DNA of 64,000 bases from the NCBI GenBank assembly GCA_963753485.1, contig CAVWCL010000009.1:62001-126000 (forward strand), given 5' to 3'. Of the stretch, positions 17,310 through 25,438 are shown piece by piece. Made by a program: the position numbers and the translations under genes. Positions within the stretch are counted from its first letter, which is position 1. Each line of letters starts with the position of its first letter. The notes under the pieces were generated by a model, which made no database searches, had not been told where the DNA came from, and saw only the letters and a program-made list of their open reading frames with translations. This DNA is from CAWDLX01 sp963753485. Lineage in GTDB: Bacteria > Actinomycetota > Actinomycetes > Mycobacteriales > Micromonosporaceae.

Positions 17310-18950
17310 GACCCCCACGAGCAACGGGTAGTGGCGCTGGTCGCCGTGGTAGACCTGCGATTCGACGAACGGCCAGCGCTGGGCCAGGTGGCCGGTGAGC
17401 GATTCGGCCAGGCCGGCGTCGGCGTCCGCGCCGATGACGAGCGTCACCAGTTCGCCACCGCCGGCGAGCATCCGGTCGAGCAAAGTCACGCAGGTGCTGC
17501 TCAGTTCGGTGCCGATCAGGTTCACCTCGCCCTCGACCAAGGCCAGGATGTCGCCGGCGGCGCATCGGCCGGCGACCGTGAGCGCATCCCGGGTGGCCAC
17601 CGTGACCTCGGCGTACCGGCAGGCCCCGGCCGCCTCGGCCATCGCGATGAGGTCGTCGCCGAAGCGCCGGTTCGGGTCGCGTACCGCGAGCGCGGCCAGC
17701 GCCTGCACCGGCGAACGGGTCGGCACCACACCAACGATGATCCCGGCGCGGCGGGCCTCGTCGGCGGCGGCCGCCGCGACCGCCGCCACGTTGCCGTCGT
17801 TGGGCAGCAGCGCGACCTGCCCGGCCGCCGTGGCCCGGATGGCCGCCAGCACCTCGGCGGTGGACGGGTTGTTGGTCGGGCCGCCGTCGACCACGACCGC
17901 CCCCTCGCCGCCGAAGAGCCGGGCCAGCCCGGCGCCGGCCGCGACCACGACGACTCCGCGGGCGGTGCGGCCCACATCGGGCGCCGCCGCGGGCCGGGCC
18001 ACCTGGTCCGCGAAGCGGGTCACCGAGATCCGATGTGGACGGCCGGCGCCCACGCCGGCCTCGATCGCCGCGCCCACGTCGTTGACGTGGACGTGGACGT
18101 TCCAGGTCGGCGGCTCGTCACCCGCTCCGGTGCCGACCACGACCAGTGCATCCCCCAGGGTGGCGAGCGTGGTCTTCAGCTCGGCCACCGCGGCCTCGGT
18201 CGCATCGAGCAGGTACTGGACCTCGTAGCCGTAGGCGTCCGAGCCGGTCTCCCGGGTCACCGTGAGCAGGCTGGGATCGCGGGCCACCCGGGCCAGCGGC
18301 GCGGTCGCCGGCACCTGCCCGGTGATCACCTCAACCAGCGCGTCGAGCAGCACCACCAGGCCCCGGCCGCCGGCGTCCACCACCCCGGCCCGGGCCAGTA
18401 CCGGCAACTGCTCCGGGGTACGGGCGAGCGCCTCGCTCGCCGCCGCAGCCGCCGCCCGGGCCACCGTGGCCAGGTCGTCGGTGTCGGCTTCGGTCGCGCC
18501 GAGCGCGGCCGCGGTGGCCACGGTGAGCACCGTGCCCTCCACCGGCTCCGTGACCGCCGCGTAGCCGGCCTTCGCGGCCGCGGTGAGCGCCTCGGCCAAT
18601 GCCCGGCCGCGTGCCCGCGGCAATGCACCGAGAGCGTCGGCGGTGCCGCGCAGCAGTTGCGACACAATGACGCCGGAACTGCCCCGGGCCCCGAGCAACG
18701 CACCCCGGGCCATACAGTGCAGGACCCGCCCGAGCCGGGCGATGTCCGCCTCACCGCCCACCGCCGGCTCCGGCTCGGCGACCAGCGCCTGCCACGCCGA
18801 GGTGACCGTGAGGACGAGATTGGTCCCGGTGTCACCGTCTGGAACGGGATAGACGTTCAGCTCGTTGATCTCGAGCTGGTGGCGCCGCAGCCCGGCCAGT
18901 CCGGCTTCACACCAACGTCGGACCGCAACGGCGTCCAGACTGTCCAGCAC
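17304..18950 (-). CDS. DAK2 (DhaL)-domain fatty acid kinase-like protein
   Basis: The 548-residue protein has the DhaL-type ATP-binding block INELNVYPVPDGDTGTNL near residues 30-47, the helical kinase region to about residue 200, and a C-terminal FakA-like region (AGLARLFGGEGAVVVDGGP, LLPNDGNV). In Firmicutes such YloV/FakA proteins phosphorylate fatty acids held by a FakB partner for phospholipid synthesis; no fakB gene is in this window. The GTG at 18950 is preceded by GAGG. The recG neighbour is conserved in actinobacteria (Rv2973c-Rv2974c). It is divergent from rpmB. Confidence 0.85.
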   Translation of the reverse strand: MLDSLDAVAVRRWCEAGLAGLRRHQLEINELNVYPVPDGDTGTNLVLTVTSAWQALVAEPEPAVGGEADIARLGRVLHCMARGALLGARGSSGVIVSQLLRGTADALGALPRARGRALAEALTAAAKAGYAAVTEPVEGTVLTVATAAALGATEADTDDLATVARAAAAAASEALARTPEQLPVLARAGVVDAGGRGLVVLLDALVEVITGQVPATAPLARVARDPSLLTVTRETGSDAYGYEVQYLLDATEAAVAELKTTLATLGDALVVVGTGAGDEPPTWNVHVHVNDVGAAIEAGVGAGRPHRISVTRFADQVARPAAAPDVGRTARGVVVVAAGAGLARLFGGEGAVVVDGGPTNNPSTAEVLAAIRATAAGQVALLPNDGNVAAVAAAAADEARRAGIIVGVVPTRSPVQALAALAVRDPNRRFGDDLIAMAEAAGACRYAEVTVATRDALTVAGRCAAGDILALVEGEVNLIGTELSSTCVTLLDRMLAGGGELVTLVIGADADAGLAESLTGHLAQRWPFVESQVYHGDQRHYPLLVGVE

Positions 18951-19120
18951 GGCCCTCAGGTTAGTGCGGGGCCGGCCCCGATGCAGCCACGCCGTCCCGC
19001 ACCCACGAGCCCGCACCCGCCCGCGCCGGCCGGCGCGGCCCTGGGCTAAGCTGGACGCCGTCGCGCGGAGCGACGTTCGCTTTGAACCCGTTCGACAGAA
19101 CGCGACCTCAGGAGACACCC

Positions 19121-19312
19121 GTGGCAAGCGTGTGCGACATCTGCGGCAAGGGGCCTGGCTTCGGTCACAACGTGTCCCACTCGCACCGGCGTACCAACCG
19201 CCGCTGGAACCCGAACATCCAGCCGGTACGCGTCGCCGCGGGTGGCGGCAACACCAAGCGCCTACAGGTCTGCACCTCGTGCATCAAGGCCGGCAAGGTC
19301 GCCCGCGGCTGA
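19121..19312 (+). CDS. rpmB: 50S ribosomal protein L28
   Basis: The 63-residue L28 protein has CDICGKGPGFGHNVSHSHRR, NRRWNPNIQPVR and the C-terminal CTSCIKAGKV, so it carries two CxxC pairs and is the zinc-binding form. The GTG at 19121 follows AGGAG at the proper distance; the ORF upstream to 19082 is leader. A possible -10 box TAAGCT lies at 19047-19052. Confidence 0.96.
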   Translation: MASVCDICGKGPGFGHNVSHSHRRTNRRWNPNIQPVRVAAGGGNTKRLQVCTSCIKAGKVARG

Positions 19313-19394
19313 CCCCCCCGGCACTCGCCGCGCGCCCGCCGGGCACCACCCGTCGCGTTTCGTTGCGCTGCGTTGCGCTGCGTTGTTTTGCGTT

Positions 19395-19448
19395 GTTAGC
19401 AAGGGCACCCGCTTAACGGATTCAGTGGTAAAGGGTGCCCCTGCAAAC
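19395..19448. repeat. 54-bp palindrome, copy 1, between convergent rpmB and GNAT genes
   Basis: The arms GTTAGCAAGGGCACCC and GGGTGCCCCTGCAAAC are inverted around a loop of 22 bases. A second copy at 51590-51643, read on the other strand, matches this one in arms and loop (AACG, ATTC and GTAAAG are shared). It could act as a bidirectional terminator here, although no T-run follows. A short degenerate repeat of CGTTGCGCTG (19360-19390) precedes it. Confidence 0.8.
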
Positions 19449-19455
19449 GGGCGGT

Positions 19456-19950
19456 CTACAGGTCCCGGCCGAACGAGACCACCTCGGGCGCCTCCCGGTA
19501 GTGGCCGTAATCGGCGATCCGGTCATATCCGTTGCGGGTGTAGAACGCGATCGCCTCCGGCTGGCGCTGGCCGGTCTCGAGCACGATGCGGTGTTTGCCG
19601 GCCGCGCGGGCCGAGTCCTCCAGGGCGCGCAGCAGGGCATCCGCCACTCCACTGCCCCGCACGCACGGCAGCGCATACATCCGCTTCAGTTCAGCTACCC
19701 CGCCGGGGTCGCCGCCATCCGCGCTCGCATCACCGCCGGTGCGCAGGGTCCGCCAGCCACCGCACGCCACCGGCTCGCCATCGCGCCAGGCGACCAGGAA
19801 GCAGCCCTCGGGGGGATCGAACTCGACCGGGTCGATGGGACTCTGGTCCCCGGAGCCGTAGCGGGCGGCCGTATCGGCCTGCGCCGCAGCGACCAGCGTG
19901 CGGGCCGCGGGCGCCCCGAACCGGCTGGGCCGGATCACGAGATCACTCAC
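19456..19950 (-). CDS. GNAT-family N-acetyltransferase
   Basis: The 164-residue protein has the GNAT fold. Its acetyl-CoA-binding motif A reads LKRMYALPCVRGSGVADALL, and motif B is AIAFYTRNGYDRIADYGHY. The region GCFLVAWRDGEPVACGGWR supplies strands 2-3. The acceptor is not predictable. It converges on rpmB, separated by the 54-bp palindrome. Confidence 0.85.
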   Translation of the reverse strand: MSDLVIRPSRFGAPAARTLVAAAQADTAARYGSGDQSPIDPVEFDPPEGCFLVAWRDGEPVACGGWRTLRTGGDASADGGDPGGVAELKRMYALPCVRGSGVADALLRALEDSARAAGKHRIVLETGQRQPEAIAFYTRNGYDRIADYGHYREAPEVVSFGRDL

Positions 19951-20140
19951 GGCAGACAGGGTACGTGCGGCCGCCGATCCTTACCGGCCCGGGCCCGCGG
20001 TTAGGCGCCGGGCCCCCACGCGCCCGTCAGTCGCGCGCGACGGTCGGGTGCCGCGCCGCGTACCACGGTCCGGCGCGGGGCCCTCGGGCGGCCCCTCAGG
20101 CGGGGTCCCTCAGGCGCGCCCCGCTCCGTTCGCGGGCCCG

Positions 20141-21079
20141 CTACCGGAAGTGATCCCAACCGGCGGCACCGGTGTGCATCCGGCCGTCCACCGTGACGCC
20201 GGTGCCGTCGAGCACCCGGCCAATCACGGTCCAGCCGTCGGGCAGGTCGGTCCGGGCCGGGAAGGTGGCCACGATCGGGTGGTCGTCACCGCCGGTGAGT
20301 ACCCAGGTGTACGGGTCGACGCCGAGCGCCGACGCCGCGTCCCGCATCGGCGTGGTGACCTCGAACGCCTCCCGGCGGATGTCGATGCCGACCCCGCTGG
20401 CCTCGGCGAGGTGGCCAACGTCGGCGAGCAGGCCGTCCGACACGTCGATCATCGCGGTGGCACCCAGGGCCGCGCCGGCCGGCCCGGCCCAGTAGGGCAC
20501 GGTCGGACGCCGGTACGCCTCCACGAGCGCCCGTGGTGAGCGGAAGCCGCGCGACAGCACGGTGTACCCGGCGGCCGCCTGTCCGATCCGGCCGGCCAGC
20601 GCGACCAGGTCGCCGGCTTTCGCGCCCGAGCGCAACACCGGCTCCCGGCCGCCGAGATTGCCGAGGGCCGTCACCGCGATCGTGATGACCTGGCTGGCCG
20701 CGAGGTCGCCGCCGACAATGGCGGCGCCGACCGCTTCGGCCTCGGCGGTCAGGCCGTCGGTGAGCTGTTCCAACCAGCGCGGATCCAGGTCAGGTGGCAG
20801 GCAGACGCTGACGAGTAGGGCGGTGGTCACCGCGCCCATGGCGGCGATGTCGGCCATGTTGGCGGCCGCGGCCCGGTGGCCCACATCGGTGGCCGATGAC
20901 CAGTCACACCGAAAATGCCGCCCTTCCACCAGGACATCGGTGCAGGCGACCACCCGACCGTCGGAGACCGACACCATGGCCGCGTCGTCGCCCGGCCCGA
21001 GCAGCGTGGTCGGCGCGGTACCCAGCCGCGATGTGACCCGTTGGATCAGTCCGAACTCGCCTGTGGCAGCGAGAGTCAT
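20141..21079 (-). CDS. thiL: Thiamine-monophosphate kinase
   Basis: ThiL phosphorylates thiamine monophosphate to the cofactor thiamine diphosphate. The 312-residue protein has the PurM-like fold with LLGPGDDAAMV near residue 27, DVLVEGRHF, the nucleotide-binding NMADIAAMGA, VGGDLAASQ, IDVSDGLLADVGHLAE and LTGGDDH. The ATG at 21079 has a GGGGGGA site and gives normal family length. An AsnC-like gene is divergent 81 bases away. Confidence 0.93.
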   Translation of the reverse strand: MTLAATGEFGLIQRVTSRLGTAPTTLLGPGDDAAMVSVSDGRVVACTDVLVEGRHFRCDWSSATDVGHRAAAANMADIAAMGAVTTALLVSVCLPPDLDPRWLEQLTDGLTAEAEAVGAAIVGGDLAASQVITIAVTALGNLGGREPVLRSGAKAGDLVALAGRIGQAAAGYTVLSRGFRSPRALVEAYRRPTVPYWAGPAGAALGATAMIDVSDGLLADVGHLAEASGVGIDIRREAFEVTTPMRDAASALGVDPYTWVLTGGDDHPIVATFPARTDLPDGWTVIGRVLDGTGVTVDGRMHTGAAGWDHFR

Positions 21080-21160
21080 GCGTCCCCCCTCAGCGGACCG
21101 GAAACCCCGTTCGCTAGTCTCACACCCGCACGCGCACGGCGACGGAATTGGAGACGTGTC

Positions 21161-21394
21161 GTGGTCCAGGCGTACATATTGGTTCAAACCGAGGTAGGCA
21201 AGGCCCGCGACGTCGCCACCGCCATCAAGGACGTCGAAGGCGTGGTACGGGTGGACGCCGTCACCGGCCCCTACGACGTGGTGGTACTGACCGAGGCGCG
21301 CAGCGTGGATGAGCTCGGGGCCATGATCGTGAGCCGGGTGCAGCTGGTTCCCGGTATCACCCGGACGCTGACCTGCTCGGTCGTGCATCTCTGA
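21161..21394 (+). CDS. Stand-alone Lrp/AsnC ligand-binding (RAM) domain protein
   Basis: The 77-residue protein is only the ligand-binding and oligomerisation half of an Lrp/AsnC regulator (AYILVQTEVGKARDVATAI, VTGPYDVVVLTEA, SRVQLVPGITRTLTC). The helix-turn-helix domain is absent, and the upstream sequence to thiL offers none. GTG at 21161 follows TTGGAG. Such proteins are common in actinobacteria; they may bind amino acids and modulate full-length Lrp members. The next gene begins two bases after its stop. Confidence 0.88.
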   Translation: MVQAYILVQTEVGKARDVATAIKDVEGVVRVDAVTGPYDVVVLTEARSVDELGAMIVSRVQLVPGITRTLTCSVVHL

Positions 21395-21396
21395 GC

Positions 21397-21960
21397 GTGG
21401 CGGGCGATCCGGTCCGGCGGCGGGCGGCACGGGCGGCCACCCTGGTCGCGTTGCCGATGGCGATCGGGGTGGCGGTGGTGAGCCTGTGGCTGTTCGGCGC
21501 CTTCTCCGGCCCACCCGCCGGCGCGCCACCGAGCCCCGGGCACACGCGACCCACCTCGGCGGTCACGCTGGCGGTGCCGGTCCTGCCGGCTGAGCGCGCA
21601 CTGGTATGTCGTGGCGTGGTGGCGCAGCTACCCGAGACGGTCCTCGACCGGCCCCGCCGGGGCGTGACCGGCCCGGAGCAGAACGCCGCCTACGGCGAAC
21701 CGCCGGTCACGCTCGCCTGCGGGGCCCCGCCGGCGAGCCTGGCGCCGACTGCCGACGTCACCACGCTCAGCGGCGTGTGCTGGTTCACCGAGACGACGGC
21801 GAGCGCCACCGTGTGGACCACGGTCGACCGCCGGACCCCGGTTCGGGTCACCGTGCCCGGATCGGCCGCCGGCTCGGCCCAGGCCGTGATCGCGTTCTCC
21901 ACCGCGATCGTGGCCAACGATCCAGTCGCCGCCGCCATCCCCACCGGCTGCCACGACTGA
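21397..21960 (+). CDS. DUF3515 membrane-anchored protein
   Basis: The 187-residue protein has a cytoplasmic Arg-rich start, one membrane helix (about residues 14-35), a Pro-rich linker and an extracytoplasmic domain with four cysteines (LVCRGV, LACGAP, VCWFTE, TGCHD), probably two disulfides. DUF3515 proteins lie near thiL and ddl in actinobacteria (Rv2980 in M. tuberculosis). Function unknown; the neighbours hint at the cell envelope. It is coupled to the AsnC-like gene (2-base gap). Confidence 0.82.
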   Translation: MAGDPVRRRAARAATLVALPMAIGVAVVSLWLFGAFSGPPAGAPPSPGHTRPTSAVTLAVPVLPAERALVCRGVVAQLPETVLDRPRRGVTGPEQNAAYGEPPVTLACGAPPASLAPTADVTTLSGVCWFTETTASATVWTTVDRRTPVRVTVPGSAAGSAQAVIAFSTAIVANDPVAAAIPTGCHD

Positions 21961-21996
21961 GCAGACTCGTGCCCTCACCCGCGAAGACCGGGTCAT

Positions 21997-22066
21997 CCCC
22001 GTCGATCTAGGGGATATGCACATGGTTCGATCTCTAATCGTGTGCGCTCGCCCTAGATCGACGGGG
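21997..22066. repeat. CTAG/GATC palindrome, copy A, between convergent DUF3515 and ddl
   Basis: The outer arms CCCCGTCGATCTAGGG and CCCTAGATCGACGGGG are perfect complements. Inner arms GCACA / TGTGC flank a centre containing TTCGATCT. It belongs to a five-member family (others near 35860, 37041, 43495 and 61564). Two genes end on either side of it, which fits a bidirectional terminator or mRNA 3'-end hairpin, but no T-run is present. Confidence 0.9.
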
Positions 22067-22096
22067 AAGGGGCTGGACCGGCGGGGCCGGGCGCGG

Positions 22097-23197
22097 TCAG
22101 TGCAGGCCGGTTCCGCGCTGGAGCGCGGTACGCACCAGCCGCGACACCAGCTTGGGGTACTCGAGCCCGGAGGCGGCCCACATCTGGGGGAACATCGAGG
22201 TCGCCGTGAAGCCCGGCATCGTATTGATCTCGTTGAGGTAGATGTCCAGCTCCGGGGTGACGAAGAAATCGACCCGAGCCAGGCCCGCGCAGTCCAGCGC
22301 GGCGAAGGTACGGCACGCGTACTCCTGCACCTGGCGGGTCACCCGGTCGGGCAGCCGGGCCGGAATGTCGAACTCGCACGACTCGTCGAGGTACTTCGCC
22401 TCGAAGTCGTAGAACTCATGCCCGGAGACCACCCGGATCTCGGCCAGTTCCGAGGCCTCGGGCCCGCCGCCGGCCTCACCCTCGAGCACGCCACACTCGA
22501 TCTCCCGGCCCAGGATCGCCTTCTCGACCAACACCTTCGGGTCGATCGCACGGGCGGCGGCGACGGCTGCGTCGAGGTCGGCCCAGGCCTTCACCTTGGT
22601 GATGCCGAACGATGACCCCGCCCGGGCCGGCTTGACGAACACAGGCGGGCCGAGGCGTTCGCGCTGGGCGCCGGTCAGCGTCATCCCCGAGCGCAGCACC
22701 GCGTACGGGCCCACCGGGATCCCCTCGGCCGCGACCAGCTTCTTGGTGAACTCCTTGTCCATGGCGGCCGCCGAGGCGAAGACGTTCGACCCGACGTACG
22801 GGATGCCGGCCATCTCCAGCAGGCCCTGGATGGTGCCGTCCTCGCCGTAGGCGCCGTGCAGCGCGGGGAAGACCACGTCGACGTGGCCGAGTGCGCGTAC
22901 CCCGTCGACGGCGTCGAGCGCGACCAGACCACCCGTGGTCGGGTCGCCGGGGAGCACCACCGCTTGGCCGGCGCTCGCGGTGATCTCCGGCAGCCGCCGC
23001 TCGGTGAACGAGAGGGCCAGCGGATCCCCGCTGGTGAGCACCCACTGGCCGGCTCGGGTGATGCCGACCGGTACCACCTCGAACTCGTCCGGGTCCAGGG
23101 CGCCCAGGATGCTGCCGGCGCTCACGGCCGATACGGCGTGCTCCGGGCTGCGCCCGCCGAACACCACGGCAACCCGGGTTTTGCGAGGAGTACCCAC
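22097..23197 (-). CDS. ddl: D-alanine--D-alanine ligase
   Basis: Ddl makes the D-Ala-D-Ala dipeptide for peptidoglycan. The 366-residue ATP-grasp enzyme starts with VAVVFGGRSPEHAVSAVSA, contains HGAYGEDGTIQGLLEMAGIPY, the ATP-lid region FVKPARAGSSFGITKV, YDFEAKYLDES and the metal-binding DIYLNEINTMPGFT. The GTG start at 23197 lies 11 bases after the stop of the upstream lyase gene, so they form one operon. TAGGGT eight bases before the start could also be a promoter element. Confidence 0.96.
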   Translation of the reverse strand: MGTPRKTRVAVVFGGRSPEHAVSAVSAGSILGALDPDEFEVVPVGITRAGQWVLTSGDPLALSFTERRLPEITASAGQAVVLPGDPTTGGLVALDAVDGVRALGHVDVVFPALHGAYGEDGTIQGLLEMAGIPYVGSNVFASAAAMDKEFTKKLVAAEGIPVGPYAVLRSGMTLTGAQRERLGPPVFVKPARAGSSFGITKVKAWADLDAAVAAARAIDPKVLVEKAILGREIECGVLEGEAGGGPEASELAEIRVVSGHEFYDFEAKYLDESCEFDIPARLPDRVTRQVQEYACRTFAALDCAGLARVDFFVTPELDIYLNEINTMPGFTATSMFPQMWAASGLEYPKLVSRLVRTALQRGTGLH

Positions 23198-23208
23198 AGC
23201 CGGTGACC

Positions 23209-24351
23209 CTACCCGCGCGGCGGGGACGCCGTGGCGGGTCCCACGGCATCGAGCGCCGCGCGCACATCGGCGACCAGATCGGCCGGGTCCTCGATGCCGC
23301 AGGAGAGCCGGACCAGCCCGGGCGGGGCGTCATCGCCCCACTGGGCCCGCCGGTCGGCGGTGGTGTGCAGGCCCCCGAACGAGGTGGCCGCGACGATGAG
23401 GTTCGACGCGTCCAGGAACCGGACCACGTCCTCGGCCGAGGGCAGCTCGAAGGTGACCACCCCGGGGATGCGCACCATCTGCCGGCTGGCGACCACATAG
23501 GACGGATCGTCGGGCAGCCCCGGCCACCGGAGCCCGGAGACCGCCGGATGAGCGGCCAGCGCGCGGGCGACCGCTTCGGCGTTGGCGCTCTGACGGCCGG
23601 TCCGTAGCTCCAGGGTGGCCAGCGACCGATGGGCCAGCCAGGCCTCGAAATCACCCGGAATGCCGCCGGTCTGATCGCGCCAGCCTCGCACCGCCGCCAG
23701 CAGCCCCGGATCGTGCGCACAGACGTATCCCAGCAAGAGGTCCGAATGACCGCTCAGCGCCTTGGTGCCACTGGCCACGACGAGGTCCGCCCCCAGGCCG
23801 AGCGGGCGCTGGCCGAGCGGCGTCGCGGTGGTGTTGTCGACCGCGACGAGCGCCCCGGCGGCCCGCGCTGCCGTCGCGATCTCGGCGATGTCGCAGACGG
23901 CCAGTCCGGGGTTCGCCGGCGTCTCCAGCAGCACCAGGCGCGCGCCGGCGAAGCTCGGGTACGGCCCGGCGGTCGGCGCCAGCGAGACCGTCACCCCGCG
24001 CGGCACCAGCGCTTCCCGGGCCCAGGTACGGGTGAGGTAGTACCCGTCGGCGGGCAGGATGACCGACTCGCCCGGGCGCACCAGGCCGAGCAGCAGCGCA
24101 CAGATCGCGGCCATGCCGGTCGCGAACGTCACACACTCGCCGCCCTCCAGCTCGCCGATCGCCGCCTCGAGGCGGCGGCGGGTGGGGCTGTGGGTACGGC
24201 CGTAGGAGTCGACGCCCGGCTGCGGCCCGGCCTTGGCGTCGAGCGGGAACACCGAGGCGAGCGTCGGACCGGGTAGGAACGGTTCGCCGGGTCCAGCCGG
24301 CGGCAGTCCAGCATGGACACAACGGGTGGCGGGGCGGTACCCGGTCGACAT
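23209..24351 (-). CDS. Cystathionine gamma-lyase/synthase-family PLP enzyme
   Basis: The 380-residue protein is a fold-type I Cys/Met metabolism PLP enzyme. It has SYGRTHSPTRRRLEAAIGELE, the PLP-binding ATGMAAICALLL region, VDNTTATPLGQRPL and the lysine block SGTKALSGHSDLLLG. The family includes cystathionine gamma-synthase, beta-lyase and gamma-lyase; the lyase reaction (cystathionine to cysteine, 2-oxobutyrate and ammonia) is the usual label, but specificity cannot be read from the sequence. It is followed by ddl at 11 bases. Confidence 0.85.
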   Translation of the reverse strand: MSTGYRPATRCVHAGLPPAGPGEPFLPGPTLASVFPLDAKAGPQPGVDSYGRTHSPTRRRLEAAIGELEGGECVTFATGMAAICALLLGLVRPGESVILPADGYYLTRTWAREALVPRGVTVSLAPTAGPYPSFAGARLVLLETPANPGLAVCDIAEIATAARAAGALVAVDNTTATPLGQRPLGLGADLVVASGTKALSGHSDLLLGYVCAHDPGLLAAVRGWRDQTGGIPGDFEAWLAHRSLATLELRTGRQSANAEAVARALAAHPAVSGLRWPGLPDDPSYVVASRQMVRIPGVVTFELPSAEDVVRFLDASNLIVAATSFGGLHTTADRRAQWGDDAPPGLVRLSCGIEDPADLVADVRAALDAVGPATASPPRG

Positions 24352-24417
24352 GTGTTGCCTGCCTTTCGTTCCCGACTGCGGGCGCTTACGCCAGCTGCGC
24401 GCGGGCCACAGAGAGCG
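24352..24417. repeat. Degenerate single copy of the 57/59-bp repeat
   Basis: TTGCCTGCCTTTCGTTCCC, followed by GCGGGCGCTTACGCCAGC, resembles the unit at 1-57 (TTGCCTTTCGTTCGCGCTGC and so on) but has diverged. It fills the 66 bases between gpsA and the upstream start of the PLP enzyme gene. Confidence 0.5.
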
Positions 24418-25434
24418 CTACTCAGGCCTCGTCTCCCGGCTCATCAGCGCGGTCATGGCGACCTTGGGTGCCACGCCTTCGTGGCAGACAAGCTCGACCT
24501 GTTCGGTGATCGGCATCTCCACCCCGCAGCTGCGGGCAAGGTCGCGCACCGACAGGCAGCTCTTGACACCCTCGGCGGTCTGCCGGGTGGCGATGCGCGC
24601 CTGTTCGAGGGTGTCACCTCGGCCGAGGTGCTCGCCGAAGGTGCGGTTGCGCGACATCGGCGACATGCAGGTGCCGACGAGGTCGCCGAGCCCGGCCAGC
24701 CCGGCGAAGGTGAGCGGGTCGGCGCCGAGGCGTACCCCCAGCCGGGCCGTCTCGGCCAGGCCCCGCGTGATGAGCGCGGCCCGGGTGTTATCGCCCAGGC
24801 CCAGCCCGATCGCCATGCCGCAGGCGAGGGCGATGACGTTCTTGACCGCGCCGCCCAGTTCGCAGCCGATGACGTCGTCATTGGTGTACGGCCGGAAGTA
24901 TGCGGTGGCAATCGCGTCCTGGACCACGGTGGCGCGCTCCTCGTCGACGCAGGCGGCGACCGCCGCGGTCGGCTGCCGCCACGCGATCTCCCACGCGAGA
25001 TTGGGTCCGGTGACCACCACGACCTTGTCGGGTTCGACCCCGGTGACGTCCACGATGACTTCGCTCATCCGTTTGCCGCTGCCGAGCTCGATCCCCTTCA
25101 TCAGGCTGACCACGCTCACCCCGGTACCGAGTGCGCCGCCGGCCACCCAGGCACCGAGGTTGTCCCGCAGCGTCTGCGACGGGACCGCGACCGCGACCAG
25201 GTCGGCGTCGGCCAACGCGGCATCCGGGTCGGAGGTCGCCGTCACCGCCTCGGGCAGGCGCACATCGGAGAGGTACTCGGGGTTACGGTGCTCCTCCCGG
25301 ATACTCTGCGCCACCTCCTCCCGGCGCGCCCACAGCACCACCGGGCGGCCGGCATCCGCGAGCACCTTGGCGAACGCGGTGCCCCAGGAGCCTGCGCCCA
25401 TCACCGCAGCCCGGCGGACCGGTGCGATGCCCAT
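24418..25434 (-). CDS. gpsA: Glycerol-3-phosphate dehydrogenase [NAD(P)+]
   Basis: GpsA reduces dihydroxyacetone phosphate to glycerol-3-phosphate for phospholipid synthesis. The 338-residue protein has the Rossmann start AAVMGAGSWGTAFAKVLAD, VSLMKGIELGSGKRMSEV, GPNLAWEI, the catalytic-lysine block GCELGGAVKNVIALACG, and GDLVGTCMSPMSRNRTFGE. The ATG at 25434 is preceded by a weak GAG site and overlaps nothing; the plsC-like stop is 4 bases upstream, so the two phospholipid genes are coupled. Confidence 0.95.
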   Translation of the reverse strand: MGIAPVRRAAVMGAGSWGTAFAKVLADAGRPVVLWARREEVAQSIREEHRNPEYLSDVRLPEAVTATSDPDAALADADLVAVAVPSQTLRDNLGAWVAGGALGTGVSVVSLMKGIELGSGKRMSEVIVDVTGVEPDKVVVVTGPNLAWEIAWRQPTAAVAACVDEERATVVQDAIATAYFRPYTNDDVIGCELGGAVKNVIALACGMAIGLGLGDNTRAALITRGLAETARLGVRLGADPLTFAGLAGLGDLVGTCMSPMSRNRTFGEHLGRGDTLEQARIATRQTAEGVKSCLSVRDLARSCGVEMPITEQVELVCHEGVAPKVAMTALMSRETRPE

Positions 25435-25438
25435 CGGC

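Noticed and set aside
19082..19120. Longer start for rpmB
   Set aside because: L28 begins with the block at GTG 19121, which has a proper AGGAG site. The upstream residues are not conserved in the family.
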